Part shown: positions 29,501 to 34,876 of the stretch, one piece after another | Layout of the letters: every line of letters begins with the position of its first letter | Numbering within the stretch: position 1 is the first letter of the stretch | Origin: Capnocytophaga leadbetteri | GTDB lineage: Bacteria; Bacteroidota; Bacteroidia; Flavobacteriales; Flavobacteriaceae | Length of the DNA: 64,000 nt | Assembly: GCF_003054025.1 (NCBI RefSeq) | Contig: NZ_QBKG01000001.1 | Span: 558,001 to 622,000 of the forward strand | Direction: 5' to 3' | Translations under genes and position numbers: made by a program | Notes under the pieces: model-generated | What the model was told of the DNA's origin: nothing | The model's database searches: none | The model's input: only the letters and a program-made list of their open reading frames with translations

Positions 29501-29911
29501 GAGAATGGAGAGAGCGAATATATGCTTAAGCCAACAGACCCAACGAGTCGAGTGGTGAATGGACGTATCTTTAAGTTGGTAGTAGTGGAGGCTATAGATG
29601 CTAATAATTGTAGTTCTACACTTACGATAGAGAAGGAGTATATGAAGTCGGTACCGCCGGATTTCTTTACCCCTAATGGTGACGGACAGAATGACGGTTG
29701 GGATCCTGATATATACCGCAGTTATCCTAACTTAACGGTAGATATTTACGATCGTTATGGACGTTATATAAAGACACTTCGTTCGGGTCAGGTATGGGAT
29801 GGTCGTTATGAAGGCAAAGAGATGCCATCAGGAGACTATTGGTATATACTGCGCACACACGAAGATGATGACCGACAAGAGTATATGGGACACTTTACCC
29901 TATACAGATAA
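14591..29911 (+). CDS. Giant SprB-like T9SS adhesin 1 (5,106 aa)
   Basis: This protein has a signal peptide (MKKILLLQCFFLVVFSALAQ). A ~350-residue N-terminal domain follows, then a DUF11-like Ig domain near residues 375-505 (LGEQLIYKVKFKNIGND). Many SprB-type beta units come next, and a jelly-roll-like module interrupts them near residues 1234-1453 (LEDFG to DLVIDDIYLY). Units are roughly 85-110 residues with a pattern TCxGxNDGxIxVxxxGGxxPYxY, GLxAGxYTVxVxD and xxGC, giving about two cysteines per unit. The last ~88 residues carry FFTPNGDGQND, DIYDRYGRYIK and WDGRYEGKEMPSGDYWY, a type B (gliding-motility-associated) sorting domain for type IX secretion. SprB in Flavobacterium johnsoniae is a mobile filament that drives gliding; by analogy this is a surface filament adhesin. 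From residue ~1527 onward it is identical to giant adhesin 2. No SprF/PorP-like partner gene is adjacent. It has its own promoter and terminator. Confidence 0.9.
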   Translation: MKKILLLQCFFLVVFSALAQNYKTFLPFYKETVKGDMLMVGNSVLNAGVNPNQPYIGSHGHNALIDLNYTNVVPATGVFNSSSANVANPNVNASCLKVKGAYLYWAAAYTRERELNQNPKFERSKFKNIKFKTPNASSYTDLVGDLVYDGYDVLSSRPNQNDSQRAYVYKKDVTSILTAEAATRGGRFDGTYTVANLMAPKGNESTGVGYAAGWTLVIVYEDLSKPSRYITLFDGFSAVNNINSLAIPISGFKTVPTGPVRAKFGFAALEGEIGISGDKLSINTDKGTYGISAPGRNLNNFFNSTITDENGVNTSRNPASTNLFGFDVGLFNLPPSIFNNNATSATLLPYTNQDAYYPFLFAFNVEVVEPHVVMEKRVYKGSQDITGNRGGVTVNLGEQLIYKVKFKNIGNDDAKDLVIVDKLPKGLDFVKTSIQPSNFPSGTHIDYTYSAEGGTLTVTVDNSLVKANSATHEFSFGVEVVNDCKLWRAPCANQIKNEVAATYNGVENPKTTPISSKSFKSEFTSCFGGDEGTSDFVVNVDFLKCVYKEQVTLCKLTTTLKAEDGFTSYQWTTVSGTETVNATTQNLVVSAPGVYRVAKSKTGCATMYEEFTVIPNIYKANHPVESMIASKQISGETYVCPSTGEKYPQVYLCGKNSTLNMRISISNATNFLWEKKVNCANTIPDNCPPDLTSYGCSWTTIGNTNGIVTNQSFTEAGDYRLTVTYDAECVSSYYFRVTKNELDPKVEPLDIVCTTPGKITVKDVPATGYQFALMKGTTTVTNYQTSNIFTVPTAGSYNVLIKQTATNTAVVPCTFEISNIVINQKNPSLTVITTDMACDTNKGNMRIQVNDPPYNPYTIVVRENNQTGAELYRFTSSGTTTYNDITLNNYFNHGTYFVAVENSYGCTITKGGVKINKIPELKATASVFKPITNCAPGVIRITASGGKKVGSYDFEYNGTHNTSATDYFDLEVTTAGVYNFVVTDANGCTARASITITKLTPPVVTANYEIKQCGQQILINFTEPQSTYSYTYQYALEGKAPQTARTIAGLTANTTYTPTVLYTINGQTCTLTLPAITIPDLTATDNLIAAAGVVKLVGCEQGANANKALVRFSNVQGGVPPYEYSFDGGVRFGTVSQTWLSPGTYQLAVRDRHDCSRDNITIKVDDKIATPTFSTNLTYNCEGKATLKINNDKGTYTYTYRVDGGAPQNSNTFTNLAVGTHTILIQYANANPPTKNVLFLEDFGVGTTHVKTPYINDSYVFEPQDGSTILYNRAGVGRANPYGPTVNDGEYTVVDKMRPNLWGDDPVDHTGKTNGRMLFVNIGSSAGVAGILYQRKMMDIIPNKPIQFSIALYNLIRGDGRTTATNDPNIKLELYKTEADALAQTNVLASNNIGYIPKHANVNDWKEYKVQLNPGNNTILYAVVRSFNDLTGGNDLVIDDIYLYQDPETCPSTYTTTVVVKDNQAFGVQSNTEQVTNAKCYGGRGTYQIAVKNPQNTTYYVQKDNVGAFVPVTDAVYKWENIPVGAHTVKFRGELNNSNCEFTRTFTITQPAVLTLSLDASKSDTYLACNPAIARVTMTATGGTLPYSYALYKGTVTITAAQTSPQFTLTQTGTYRVIVTDANGCQQNNNFTIINAPVLTLTGTTDITNNNYCMSSATAGKVQVKVTDAQNIGTSPYTFFHNGTRVAIQTAAAYTYTNLQVGVHTFTVIDKYGCVASYTTEIKRMITADGSSGVAVVAKDITCHSGNAARGELNFKVKDGYAPYTYIVKNAANTTVQGAQAVPANKIATYLTATPGAYTIEVTDSKGCKVSGTATLTAAVRPTAVVSTTAVVCYGANDGTISLTISGGTAPYKISIDGGTQQNVTGNQHRFTGVTGGNHTVRITDARECYNDITVTVAAPAAPLRGFAVVSKLIGCGDNDGDPAHKNKAKVAFTNVTGGYGTSSDYRYKFDSNFDIYPDGWLPAGTHTVTVRDKAGCELDISVTVPKRIDPPTGTTYTITSYDCDGKGTIRISGLPSTYSYTYTIGGKIATGTTATIMGLTPGSYTMTISYTQGAASCPQEIVKTVVIPGGQEFKASVLSQTNVDCKNNSTGKVTFRVENLRGGSYNVSLSSSIRHAPGYTSYVQSPTFEVDNLEAGTHTITFNYRPAVAGAPTCVVSRTITITEPAELTLTATIVEPAMCSNAHFAKVQVTATGGTGAYTYFYLVGGTLKATNTTGLFTGVATGTPSFVVKDANGCSKQVDLTNFIPTPKTVSFTIQATECYAGDNQGVIKVKIADGNGGYTVSLNGSAAVSPTTDSVTHSFTGLRQGSYTVTVKDQYGCSAQRAIDIYPSLTVKVNVTDQGACTQAKLEVLTSGGANGKEYRFYKAGSTPPPYGTANTYTLLSRFSTPSEDWVVQVKSDLCEKTYTVTLQNVGVATYTQQVVQPECQGTATGKIILANLNGGKPFKIGVQRPGVAGTQTQTGVSGSYTIANAVAGVYTITIQDVFGCSSVRTITIEDKPELMGNFAVASTATCTTALFPLTLTMSSTTFNTYISGTPLRDIYYSINGGAYQQLTTPQAVITPGFAPGTEIRVKFKTVAQGAGPTGVAICSSSESTYKVPHMLSNVTVQTNLGNFANGCNGVNGFTATVTIPSGEGEAPYQFSKDGGLSWVSALSATQSNTAVFTGLEVGRTHTFMVRDNKGCTAAYTGDVYSGTTLGLQVGLVATPNCAAGTGGGLRVELKRNSTASLGSHFDWEIVPPVPGGSATNVPMISAGTATTLITLTKIVPVGTYYVKVTEKNGSSCVWYSRDAKVKQLDPITGTVSVSSNITCDAAGVVEVLNVQGGGGQYTYTLEPVAPTTFVTPIATANNRVQVLRDNISNPNVNTLRYPAAPVTITVKVKVIDQYGCDIDLGNHNLVVQPKPAIYTVTYTGCSNGNFTLVVTPTERTIWAPSTNITAYEYSKDGGLTWTTTNVFANESAGTYVMVVREKNTGCEATQTLTVHDPLEASARVSKLIGCVTGTNAEITIRVDKGSGNYTYNITPPSGTTYTGSTFLPVTGSTASEAVQPIGNTPGTYTVTIKDNGQLHCSPTIVVVSVASPSYPEIKVSTQSVTCFGSTDGSMNIVELGSGNYIYTSIAGPSGPVTAPRWNLGTRSAKDLEAGVYTITVKNNDSGCSTTTVVRVGTPPALTLSATLIQVDQFACGNNGQTNQAKIVVPPTAIAGGTGTRTIEFEDAYGNKVYSNTYTLGIAEGSVVTITLRDASGCYTSVTKTIVPYERIDVANLQVVSATTCQVATVTLTMTKDGVLPFGAGVIYYYEGATAPTVAIGTAPWQTGNTFTVTPNATHKFWIGNKNTGCIVSYDYISPDPNTFRIVDVQTRNIACGSDGTATFTLEGLDSLHTYQVSVTPSGGTINPSPMFAGTNTKFNISGLAAGIYTVTVKDQQTLCEQVQRFSIESPTQTLTATTSVRSITCVSGNNDGEIRIENVSGGWGGYQYHIGTTITPPTASGAWTTTTYKSGLVSDTYYVWVRDNLRKDCPLLVASITMNNPTPISGTLTVTQENCVAGTGEISVATITGGDGVNYTYQLIKDGVKEGIPQSTRTFTGLGAGNYEVVVSDSWGCPATLTLATGKLHEPISNVQVQIVKEVTCASPTGATLSVTHQGGSNSITYTLTPSGGGTTTVSTIPVFIGVPAGSYIVGVKDNKTACAIVTTTIEVTPAVPVAFTYTQTNVGCHGGNNGRIDVTIPGTQTQTDYVIQIEGAGGFITRTETVNTTPKDFSILGLKAGVYTVTVYSSRACQSSQTITITEPAQLVVSSTTVTTHFSCDTNNQARQAIVQAIAAGGVTGTYTYNFEVFDGQSTSTTGYTNSSVVSISSNGSYTQTVVVYVRDANGCTANSVNSPTVIPPLKRITAIKAQQTRPIDCQGLEAVDFTIEGGSNQGYIVRVTGGTTTPSIYTVTSGVSVVSVTFTAPGYYEVTVTDSATGCYDSVNYGIANYDNISISAAQTKPVTCAAGNDGELTLSMRGYAGNYTFRVVNEYGVEVVSSTAGRNDTSDPRTQPIGGLSAGKYYVEVTETQYPYCTKTATLATLSGPSSALTASTTITNQIKCGSGQTGSFMVTAAGGWGNYEYRLTVGTPTPAAHSVYGNYSSTSVFEGLVSETYTVWVKDQNGCETSVTQVMSPPAPIAATVTKTDVKCFSERGGSITVSGTTGGSGNYTYELWEVGGAQIYGAQTSTTFTGLDAREYKVKIVDGWNCDLTIPVTIDEPQEIKVTASIVSPTTCLQTQATIQVTATGGSGSYQYRQGTSGTFTTNNLFTLPPGTYEFYVQDANGCPSAASNKVEVVAVQPVSLTVNTADAFVKCNGEATARITFSATGGVGGYQYSLHHGNPIAPAMTISATQINATDWAFSGLATGTYFVKVKSGVDCEDNSSQIDIREADAISVTSTVSNVTCKGEKDGKIIVTAEGGTGTIVYAISPRFDRVVESGVFEKLAPGEYVVRIQDANGCHRDEIFKITEPDLIRVRIDRQTDEVCYGANDGTISVTITGGTQSYSTSIDGGVNWYLGKTLYTGLASGTYIIKVKDAMSCTTESDPITIKGGVDLQATATVEYSCPSNSVNNAIRVRVNTDVAAQTTFALDGVAQASNYFTSVTAGVHTITVRHQGGCVQTLTVNVENYAPLSKTVSVTHITCYGEIDGKVQINVTGGTGSYTYSITPQAGTFSGTNMFVNLPKGQYTIQVKDAVIGCEVSERITIEEPDVLKLGVVKTVTETCYQQSDGQLEFMIQGGRAPYSYELKDSQGNVIDTRMGIATGTTVSRTNMAPGAYSLVFRDGNCPQTQNITIAAAPSLQATATVGFECSTVSTTSSNPYIQITLARDNSDGLISSQTLSYSINGEPIKPFVGYVDGNLQVLRTRNIENNGIYTITIFYRPLGMTSLCSSTLAGTVSVTRYPGLEILDKTDPREINKVRVKVVGGNPREGDTPYSITFNGSYENGESEYMLKPTDPTSRVVNGRIFKLVVVEAIDANNCSSTLTIEKEYMKSVPPDFFTPNGDGQNDGWDPDIYRSYPNLTVDIYDRYGRYIKTLRSGQVWDGRYEGKEMPSGDYWYILRTHEDDDRQEYMGHFTLYR

Positions 29912-29949
29912 CAATAAAAGCAAGCACTACGAAAATAGTGCTTGCTTTT
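19170..29949 (+). repeat. 10.78-kb perfect direct repeat, copy A
   Basis: Bases 19170-29949 match 39411-50190 at a constant offset of 20,241, without any difference in the stretches I compared, so there are no indels across it. The left edge is sharp: C at 19169 against T at 39410. The right edge lies in the T run of the terminator (five Ts here, four in copy B), after which only ATTTT is shared. The copy encodes residues ~1527-5106 plus stop and terminator. Confidence 0.95.
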
Positions 29950-29950
29950 T
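29916..29950 (+). terminator. Terminator of giant adhesin 1
   Basis: AAAAGCAAGCACTA (29916-29929) pairs perfectly with TAGTGCTTGCTTTT (29936-29949) around a 6-base loop, five bases after the stop. The same hairpin follows giant adhesin 2. Confidence 0.92.
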
Positions 29951-30006
29951 ATTTTGTTGTATATTAAGTAGTTAGTAACTTACTTAGTTTTTTTTAACAC
30001 GATTTA

Positions 30007-30037
30007 TTGCTTAATTCAAAACTAAATACTATCTTTG
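30007..30037 (+). promoter_or_regulatory. Promoter of sucA operon
   Basis: TTG (30007-30009) and TATCTTTG (30030-30037) are 20 bases apart, 39 bases before the sucA start. Confidence 0.65.
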
Positions 30038-30076
30038 CATACCTTTAACGAAATATAAACGAAAAAATAACTATTT

Positions 30077-32854
30077 ATGGATAAGTATTCTTTCTTGAAT
30101 GCCGCAAGTACGGCGTATTTTGGTGATTTATATGACAAGTATCTTGAGAATCCTGATGCTATAGAACCCAGTTGGCGTGCTTTTTTTCAGGGTTTTGACT
30201 TTGCTCAAGAACAATATGGTGCTCCCCTTCAAGAAGCGGTGCCAGTAATGGTGCAGCAAGTAGTAAGCAATGAGGCTAATAAACCGTCAGAAAAAATTGA
30301 AAAAGAGTTTAAAGTGCTGAACCTTATCAATGCTTATCGCACTTATGGACATTTACTTACGCAAATAAACCCATTGGCAGCGCGTGAACCACAGTTGATA
30401 GACTTATCTATTGAGCGTTATGGGCTTAGTTCTGCAGATTTAGATATAGTGTTTGACAGTGCTAAAGAAATAGGGCTTTCTCCTACATCTTTGCGTCAGA
30501 TAGTTAGTACTTTGCAACAGTTGTTCTGTCGTTCCGTAGGGGTAGAATATCAGTATATTCGAGAGGAAAGTGTACGTCAATGGATAGACAAACATCTTCA
30601 GAAAAATAACAATACAACTCCTTTTTCAAAAGAAGATAAAATAAGGCTTTTGCGCAAACTGAATGAAGCTACGTCTTTTGAAAACTTCTTACATACTAAA
30701 TATGTAGGACAAAAACGTTTTTCGTTAGAGGGGAATGATGCTTTGGTAGCTGGCTTAGATTTTATGGTAGAAGCAGCTGCCGAGAAAGGAGTGACACATT
30801 TGGTGCTCGGTATGGCACATAGAGGGCGTTTGAACGTTCTTGCTAATGTTTTTGGCAAAAATCCTCAGGATATTTTTTCAGAATTTGATGGCAAAGACTA
30901 TGAAATGGACGATTGGTTTGATGGTGATGTGAAATATCACTTAGGCATCACAGCTGAACGTACTTCGCGATCAGGTAAAAAAATAGATATGAACCTCGTG
31001 CCTAACCCTTCGCACTTAGAGACTGTAGCTGCTGTAGTAGAAGGGATTACACGAGCAAAACAAGATAGATATTGTAAAGATAATCCGTTGAAAGCACTAC
31101 CTATAGTTATTCACGGCGATGCGGCAGTGTGTGGACAAGGTATTGTGTATGAAACAGTGCAGATGTGTGGCTTAAGAGGCTTCAAGACAGATGGTACTGT
31201 ACATATAGTTGTGAATAATCAAGTAGGGTTTACTACTAATTATACCGATTCGCGTTCGTCTATCTATGCTACTGATATAGCAAAAGTAAATGATAGCCCT
31301 GTGTTACACGTGAATGCAGATGACGCCGAAGCAGTACTTCACGCATTCTTATTTGCTTTAGACTTTAGACAAGCTTTTGGTAAAGATGTTTTTATAGATT
31401 TGATAGGTTATCGCAAATACGGACATAATGAAGGAGATGAACCTCGTTTCTCTCAACCTAAAATGTATAAACTTATTGGTAAACACGATAATCCTCGCAA
31501 TATCTATGCTCAAAAATTGATAACAGAAGGGCTTATACAACAATCATTGGTTACTGAAATGGAAAACGAGTACAAAGCACTACTCGATGCCCATTTAGAG
31601 ACTTCAAGAAAAGAACCTTTAACGGTGATTAAACCGTTTATGCAAACAGAATGGCAAGGATTTAAAATAGCTTCTCCAGCTGAAATGCTTCAATCGGTAG
31701 ATACTACTATCAACAAAGAGACGCTTACTAAAATAGCTGAAGTATTAACCGAAATGCCTGCTGATAAGAACTTTATTAGCAAGGTGAAGAAAGTTGTAGC
31801 AGATAGAAAAGAGGCATTCTTCCAAAATAATCATATCGATTGGGGAATGGCAGAGTTGTTAGCTTATGGTTCGTTATTGACAGAAGGTTATGAGGTGAGA
31901 CTTACGGGTGAAGATGTACAACGAGGTACCTTCTCACATCGTCATGCGGTACTAAAGACCGAAGATACTGAAGAAGAAGTTTGCTTCTTGCAAGATTTAA
32001 AACATAAGAAATCAATGGCTAAGGGTGATTTTCATATCTATAACTCGCTTCTTTCAGAATATGGGGTGCTGGGTTATGAATACGGATATGCTTTGGCATC
32101 ACCATATACACTCACTATTTGGGAAGCACAGTTTGGTGACTTCTCAAACGGAGCACAGATTATGCTTGACCAATACATTTCTTGTGGAGAAGACAAATGG
32201 AAAGTGCAAGATGGCTTAGTGATGCTACTTCCTCACGGATATGAGGGGCAAGGAGCAGAACACTCTTCAGCACGGGTAGAACGCTACCTACAGTTGTGTG
32301 CGGAAAACAATATGTATGTGGCTAACTGTACAACGCCAGCTAACTTTTTCCACTTGTTGCGTCGTCAGATGAAGACTACTTTCCGCAAGCCGTTAGTGGT
32401 GTTTACTCCTAAGAGTTTGCTACGTCACCCTCAGGTGATTTCTTCTTTGGAAGACTTGGCAGAAGGACAATTCAGAGAAGTAATAGCTGACCCTATAGTA
32501 GATGCTAATAAGGTGAAACGAGTGGTATTCTGTTCAGGACGTTTTTACTACGATCTTTATGCAGAGCGCGAAAAGTTAGGGCGTGAAGATATAGCTTTGG
32601 TGCGTATAGAGCAATTGTTCCCTTTACCAGTAGAGCAACTCAAAGAAGTAGTAGCTAAATATGTTAATGCTACTGATTTTGTGTGGGCGCAAGAAGAACC
32701 TAAGAATATGGGGGCTTATGGCTATATGTTAATGAACTTTGATTTGGTGAAATGGCGTTATGTTGGTACACCAGCCTATGCAGCTCCTGCTTCTGGTAGC
32801 CATACTCGCGATCGCAAACGCCATAATGAAGTAATAGCCAAAGTGTTTGAATAG
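30077..32854 (+). CDS. sucA: 2-oxoglutarate dehydrogenase E1 component
   Basis: A 925-aa thiamine-diphosphate enzyme, normal for the family. It begins with the SucA peripheral-subunit-binding helix (YFGDLYDKYLENPDAIEPSWRAFF). It then has FSLEGNDALVAGLDFMV, GMAHRGRLNVL, the cofactor region HGDAAVCGQGIVYE and NNQVGFTT, and the transketolase-like domain with RGTFSHRHAVL. It decarboxylates 2-oxoglutarate and succinylates the lipoyl arm of SucB in the TCA cycle. It shares a transcript with the small plug-like gene (17-base gap) and sucB (40 bases further). The operon lies inside the 20-kb segment bounded by the giant-gene direct repeats. Confidence 0.97.
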   Translation: MDKYSFLNAASTAYFGDLYDKYLENPDAIEPSWRAFFQGFDFAQEQYGAPLQEAVPVMVQQVVSNEANKPSEKIEKEFKVLNLINAYRTYGHLLTQINPLAAREPQLIDLSIERYGLSSADLDIVFDSAKEIGLSPTSLRQIVSTLQQLFCRSVGVEYQYIREESVRQWIDKHLQKNNNTTPFSKEDKIRLLRKLNEATSFENFLHTKYVGQKRFSLEGNDALVAGLDFMVEAAAEKGVTHLVLGMAHRGRLNVLANVFGKNPQDIFSEFDGKDYEMDDWFDGDVKYHLGITAERTSRSGKKIDMNLVPNPSHLETVAAVVEGITRAKQDRYCKDNPLKALPIVIHGDAAVCGQGIVYETVQMCGLRGFKTDGTVHIVVNNQVGFTTNYTDSRSSIYATDIAKVNDSPVLHVNADDAEAVLHAFLFALDFRQAFGKDVFIDLIGYRKYGHNEGDEPRFSQPKMYKLIGKHDNPRNIYAQKLITEGLIQQSLVTEMENEYKALLDAHLETSRKEPLTVIKPFMQTEWQGFKIASPAEMLQSVDTTINKETLTKIAEVLTEMPADKNFISKVKKVVADRKEAFFQNNHIDWGMAELLAYGSLLTEGYEVRLTGEDVQRGTFSHRHAVLKTEDTEEEVCFLQDLKHKKSMAKGDFHIYNSLLSEYGVLGYEYGYALASPYTLTIWEAQFGDFSNGAQIMLDQYISCGEDKWKVQDGLVMLLPHGYEGQGAEHSSARVERYLQLCAENNMYVANCTTPANFFHLLRRQMKTTFRKPLVVFTPKSLLRHPQVISSLEDLAEGQFREVIADPIVDANKVKRVVFCSGRFYYDLYAEREKLGREDIALVRIEQLFPLPVEQLKEVVAKYVNATDFVWAQEEPKNMGAYGYMLMNFDLVKWRYVGTPAYAAPASGSHTRDRKRHNEVIAKVFE

Positions 32855-32871
32855 TTTAAATTTTTAATAAT

Positions 32872-33393
32872 ATGAAAAAGATTATTACATTAGTACTGCT
32901 AATGGCTACTTATATAGTTTCAGCGCAGCAAATGCCAAGTATTAAGTGTGCTCCAGCCCGAAATGCCCAACAACCTTTGTGGGTAGTAAATGACGTAGTG
33001 CTTACCGATGAAAAAGTGAGTAGTATAGTTCAAAAATCTCTTAAGTCAGATGATATTGAGAGTATGAATGTACTAAAAGGTGCAAGTGCCGTGGCTATAT
33101 ATGGTAATAAAGCCCAGGGAGGTGCTATTGTTGTCACTCTAAAAAAGAATAATGATACTAGTAGCAACGATAAAGCTGTAGGATCATTATCGGTGACGGG
33201 AGTACCTTCTAATACTGACCTTTTGGTGATAGTAGATGGCAAAGAAATGTATGCTACTGAAGCAACAAACTTTATGAGTAATATATCCCCTGAAAAGATT
33301 GATAGCATCACGGTGCTGAAAGACCCTATAGTTCTTACTAAATATGGTGATAAAGGTAGGAATGGGGTACTTATTGTTACATTAAAGAAATAA
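32872..33393 (+). CDS. Secreted tandem TonB-plug-like protein between sucA and sucB
   Basis: A 173-aa protein with a signal peptide ending in VSAQ (about residue 19). It contains two similar halves: PLWVVNDVVLTDEK, then IESMNVLKGASAVAIYG and GAIVVTLKK; and LLVIVDGKEMYATE, then IDSITVLKDPIVLTKYG and NGVLIVTLKK. Each half has the shape of part of the TonB-dependent receptor plug domain (VDG, I+SIxVLKDxxAxxxYG, GVxxITTKK). No barrel follows, so it cannot be a transporter on its own. Similar stand-alone plug-like proteins occur in Bacteroidota, but I know of no defined role. It sits within the sucAB operon and must be co-transcribed. A regulatory or envelope-binding role is speculative. Confidence 0.72.
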   Translation: MKKIITLVLLMATYIVSAQQMPSIKCAPARNAQQPLWVVNDVVLTDEKVSSIVQKSLKSDDIESMNVLKGASAVAIYGNKAQGGAIVVTLKKNNDTSSNDKAVGSLSVTGVPSNTDLLVIVDGKEMYATEATNFMSNISPEKIDSITVLKDPIVLTKYGDKGRNGVLIVTLKK

Positions 33394-33433
33394 TGACTAA
33401 TTACTGTTTTTTTATAACTAAAACTAAAATACT

Positions 33434-34660
33434 ATGTTAGAAATGAAAGTTCCCTCACCAGGTGAGTCAATAACTGAAGTAGAAATAGCCCGTTGGTTGG
33501 TAAAGACGGGAGATTATGTAGAAAAAGATCAAGCTATAGCTGAAGTAGATTCGGATAAGGCTACTCTTGAACTTCCAGCAGAAGCAGCGGGCGTTATTAC
33601 CCTACAAGCTGAAGAGGGCGAAGCTGTGAAAGTAGGACAAGTGGTTTGTTTGATAGATACTGCAGCTCCTAAACCGGCAGGAGGTCAGACATCAGAAGTT
33701 AAAGTAGAGACACCTAAACAAGAAGTTTCAAAACCAGCTCCAGCACCAGTGCCAACAGCTTCTCCAGCAGCTCCTTCATATGTTGCACAGGCTCCGAGTC
33801 CTGCTGCACGCAAAATATTAGCAGAGCGTGAGATACCAGCGGCCGCTGTAAGTGGTACAGGTAAAGGAGGTCGCATTACTAAAGATGATGCTCTAAAGGC
33901 TTCAAAACCTTCAATGGGAACACCTACAGGAGGTGTTCGTACCGAGGTGCGTGCTAAGATGAGTATGCTACGCCGCAAAGTAGCTGAACGCCTTGTAAGC
34001 GCTAAGAATGAAACTGCTATGCTTACCACTTTTAACGAAGTGGATATGACAGCTATTTACGACCTTAGAGCACAATATAAAGATGCTTTTAAAGAGCGTC
34101 ATAATGTAGGGCTTGGTTTTATGTCTTTCTTTACATTGGCAGTGGTGCGTGCTCTTAAGCTCTTCCCTGATGTGAATTCAATGATAGACGGGCAAGACAA
34201 AGTGACTTATCAGTATTACGATATATCTATTGCTGTATCAGGGCCTAAAGGGTTGATGGTACCTGTAATAAGAAATGCTGAAAACCTTTCGTTTAGGGGG
34301 GTAGAGGCTGAAGTGAAACGCTTAGCTACTCGTGCTCGTGACGGACAGATAACTGTAGACGAGATGACAGGAGGTACCTTTACCATTACTAACGGAGGTG
34401 TGTTTGGTTCGATGCTTTCAACCCCTATAATTAATCCTCCTCAATCAGGGATATTGGGAATGCATAACATAGTAGATCGTCCTATTGTAAGAAACGGACA
34501 AATAGTGATAGCACCGGTGATGTATGTAGCACTTTCATACGACCACCGTATTATAGATGGACGTGAGTCAGTAGGATTTTTAGTAGCAGTAAAAGAAGCT
34601 CTTGAAAATCCGGTAGAATTATTGATGAATGGCGATGTAAAAGGAGCTTTAGAATTGTAG
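33434..34660 (+). CDS. sucB: Dihydrolipoyl succinyltransferase (2-oxoglutarate dehydrogenase E2)
   Basis: A 408-aa protein. The lipoyl domain is at residues ~1-75, with the lipoylated Lys42 in [13 protein letters not shown] Pro/Ala linker (~80-118) leads to the E1/E3-binding domain ([20 protein letters not shown], through GRITKDDAL). The acyltransferase domain runs to the end with [10 protein letters not shown], catalytic H371 and D375. It transfers succinyl from the lipoyl arm to CoA. It is third in the sucA operon and is followed by a terminator. The E3 gene is not here. Confidence 0.96.
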   Translation: MLEMKVPSPGESITEVEIARWLVKTGDYVEKDQAIAEVDSDKATLELPAEAAGVITLQAEEGEAVKVGQVVCLIDTAAPKPAGGQTSEVKVETPKQEVSKPAPAPVPTASPAAPSYVAQAPSPAARKILAEREIPAAAVSGTGKGGRITKDDALKASKPSMGTPTGGVRTEVRAKMSMLRRKVAERLVSAKNETAMLTTFNEVDMTAIYDLRAQYKDAFKERHNVGLGFMSFFTLAVVRALKLFPDVNSMIDGQDKVTYQYYDISIAVSGPKGLMVPVIRNAENLSFRGVEAEVKRLATRARDGQITVDEMTGGTFTITNGGVFGSMLSTPIINPPQSGILGMHNIVDRPIVRNGQIVIAPVMYVALSYDHRIIDGRESVGFLVAVKEALENPVELLMNGDVKGALEL

Positions 34661-34680
34661 ATTGAATTTTGAATTATTAG

Positions 34681-34715
34681 AAAAAAGCGGTGTTTGTGAA
34701 AAACATCGCTTTTTT
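34681..34715 (+). terminator. Terminator of sucA-sucB operon
   Basis: AAAAAAGCGGTGTTT (34681-34695) pairs with AAACATCGCTTTTTT (34701-34715) with one G-T pair and a 5-base loop, 20 bases after the sucB stop. Confidence 0.9.
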
Positions 34716-34731
34716 ATGTATAATAGTATGA

Positions 34732-34795
34732 AGTGTTAAAATGATGTTAATTGCAATAAAAAATAAGGAGCTTAAAAATAAAAAATGTACCTTTG
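34732..34795 (+). promoter_or_regulatory. Promoter and upstream element of giant adhesin 2
   Basis: AGTGTTAAAATGATGTTAAT starts at 34732 and the -7 element TACCTTTG is at 34788-34795, 56 bases later. That is the same spacing as upstream of giant adhesin 1. Downstream, both leaders also share a TAACTATTARCCAAC block, indicating common origin or common control. Confidence 0.62.
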
Positions 34796-34876
34796 CAGTT
34801 GAGACGGAAAGTATAACTATTAGCCAACCACTCATCTATTGTTTAAATATTTATCTAATTTATAGTATCTTATAGT

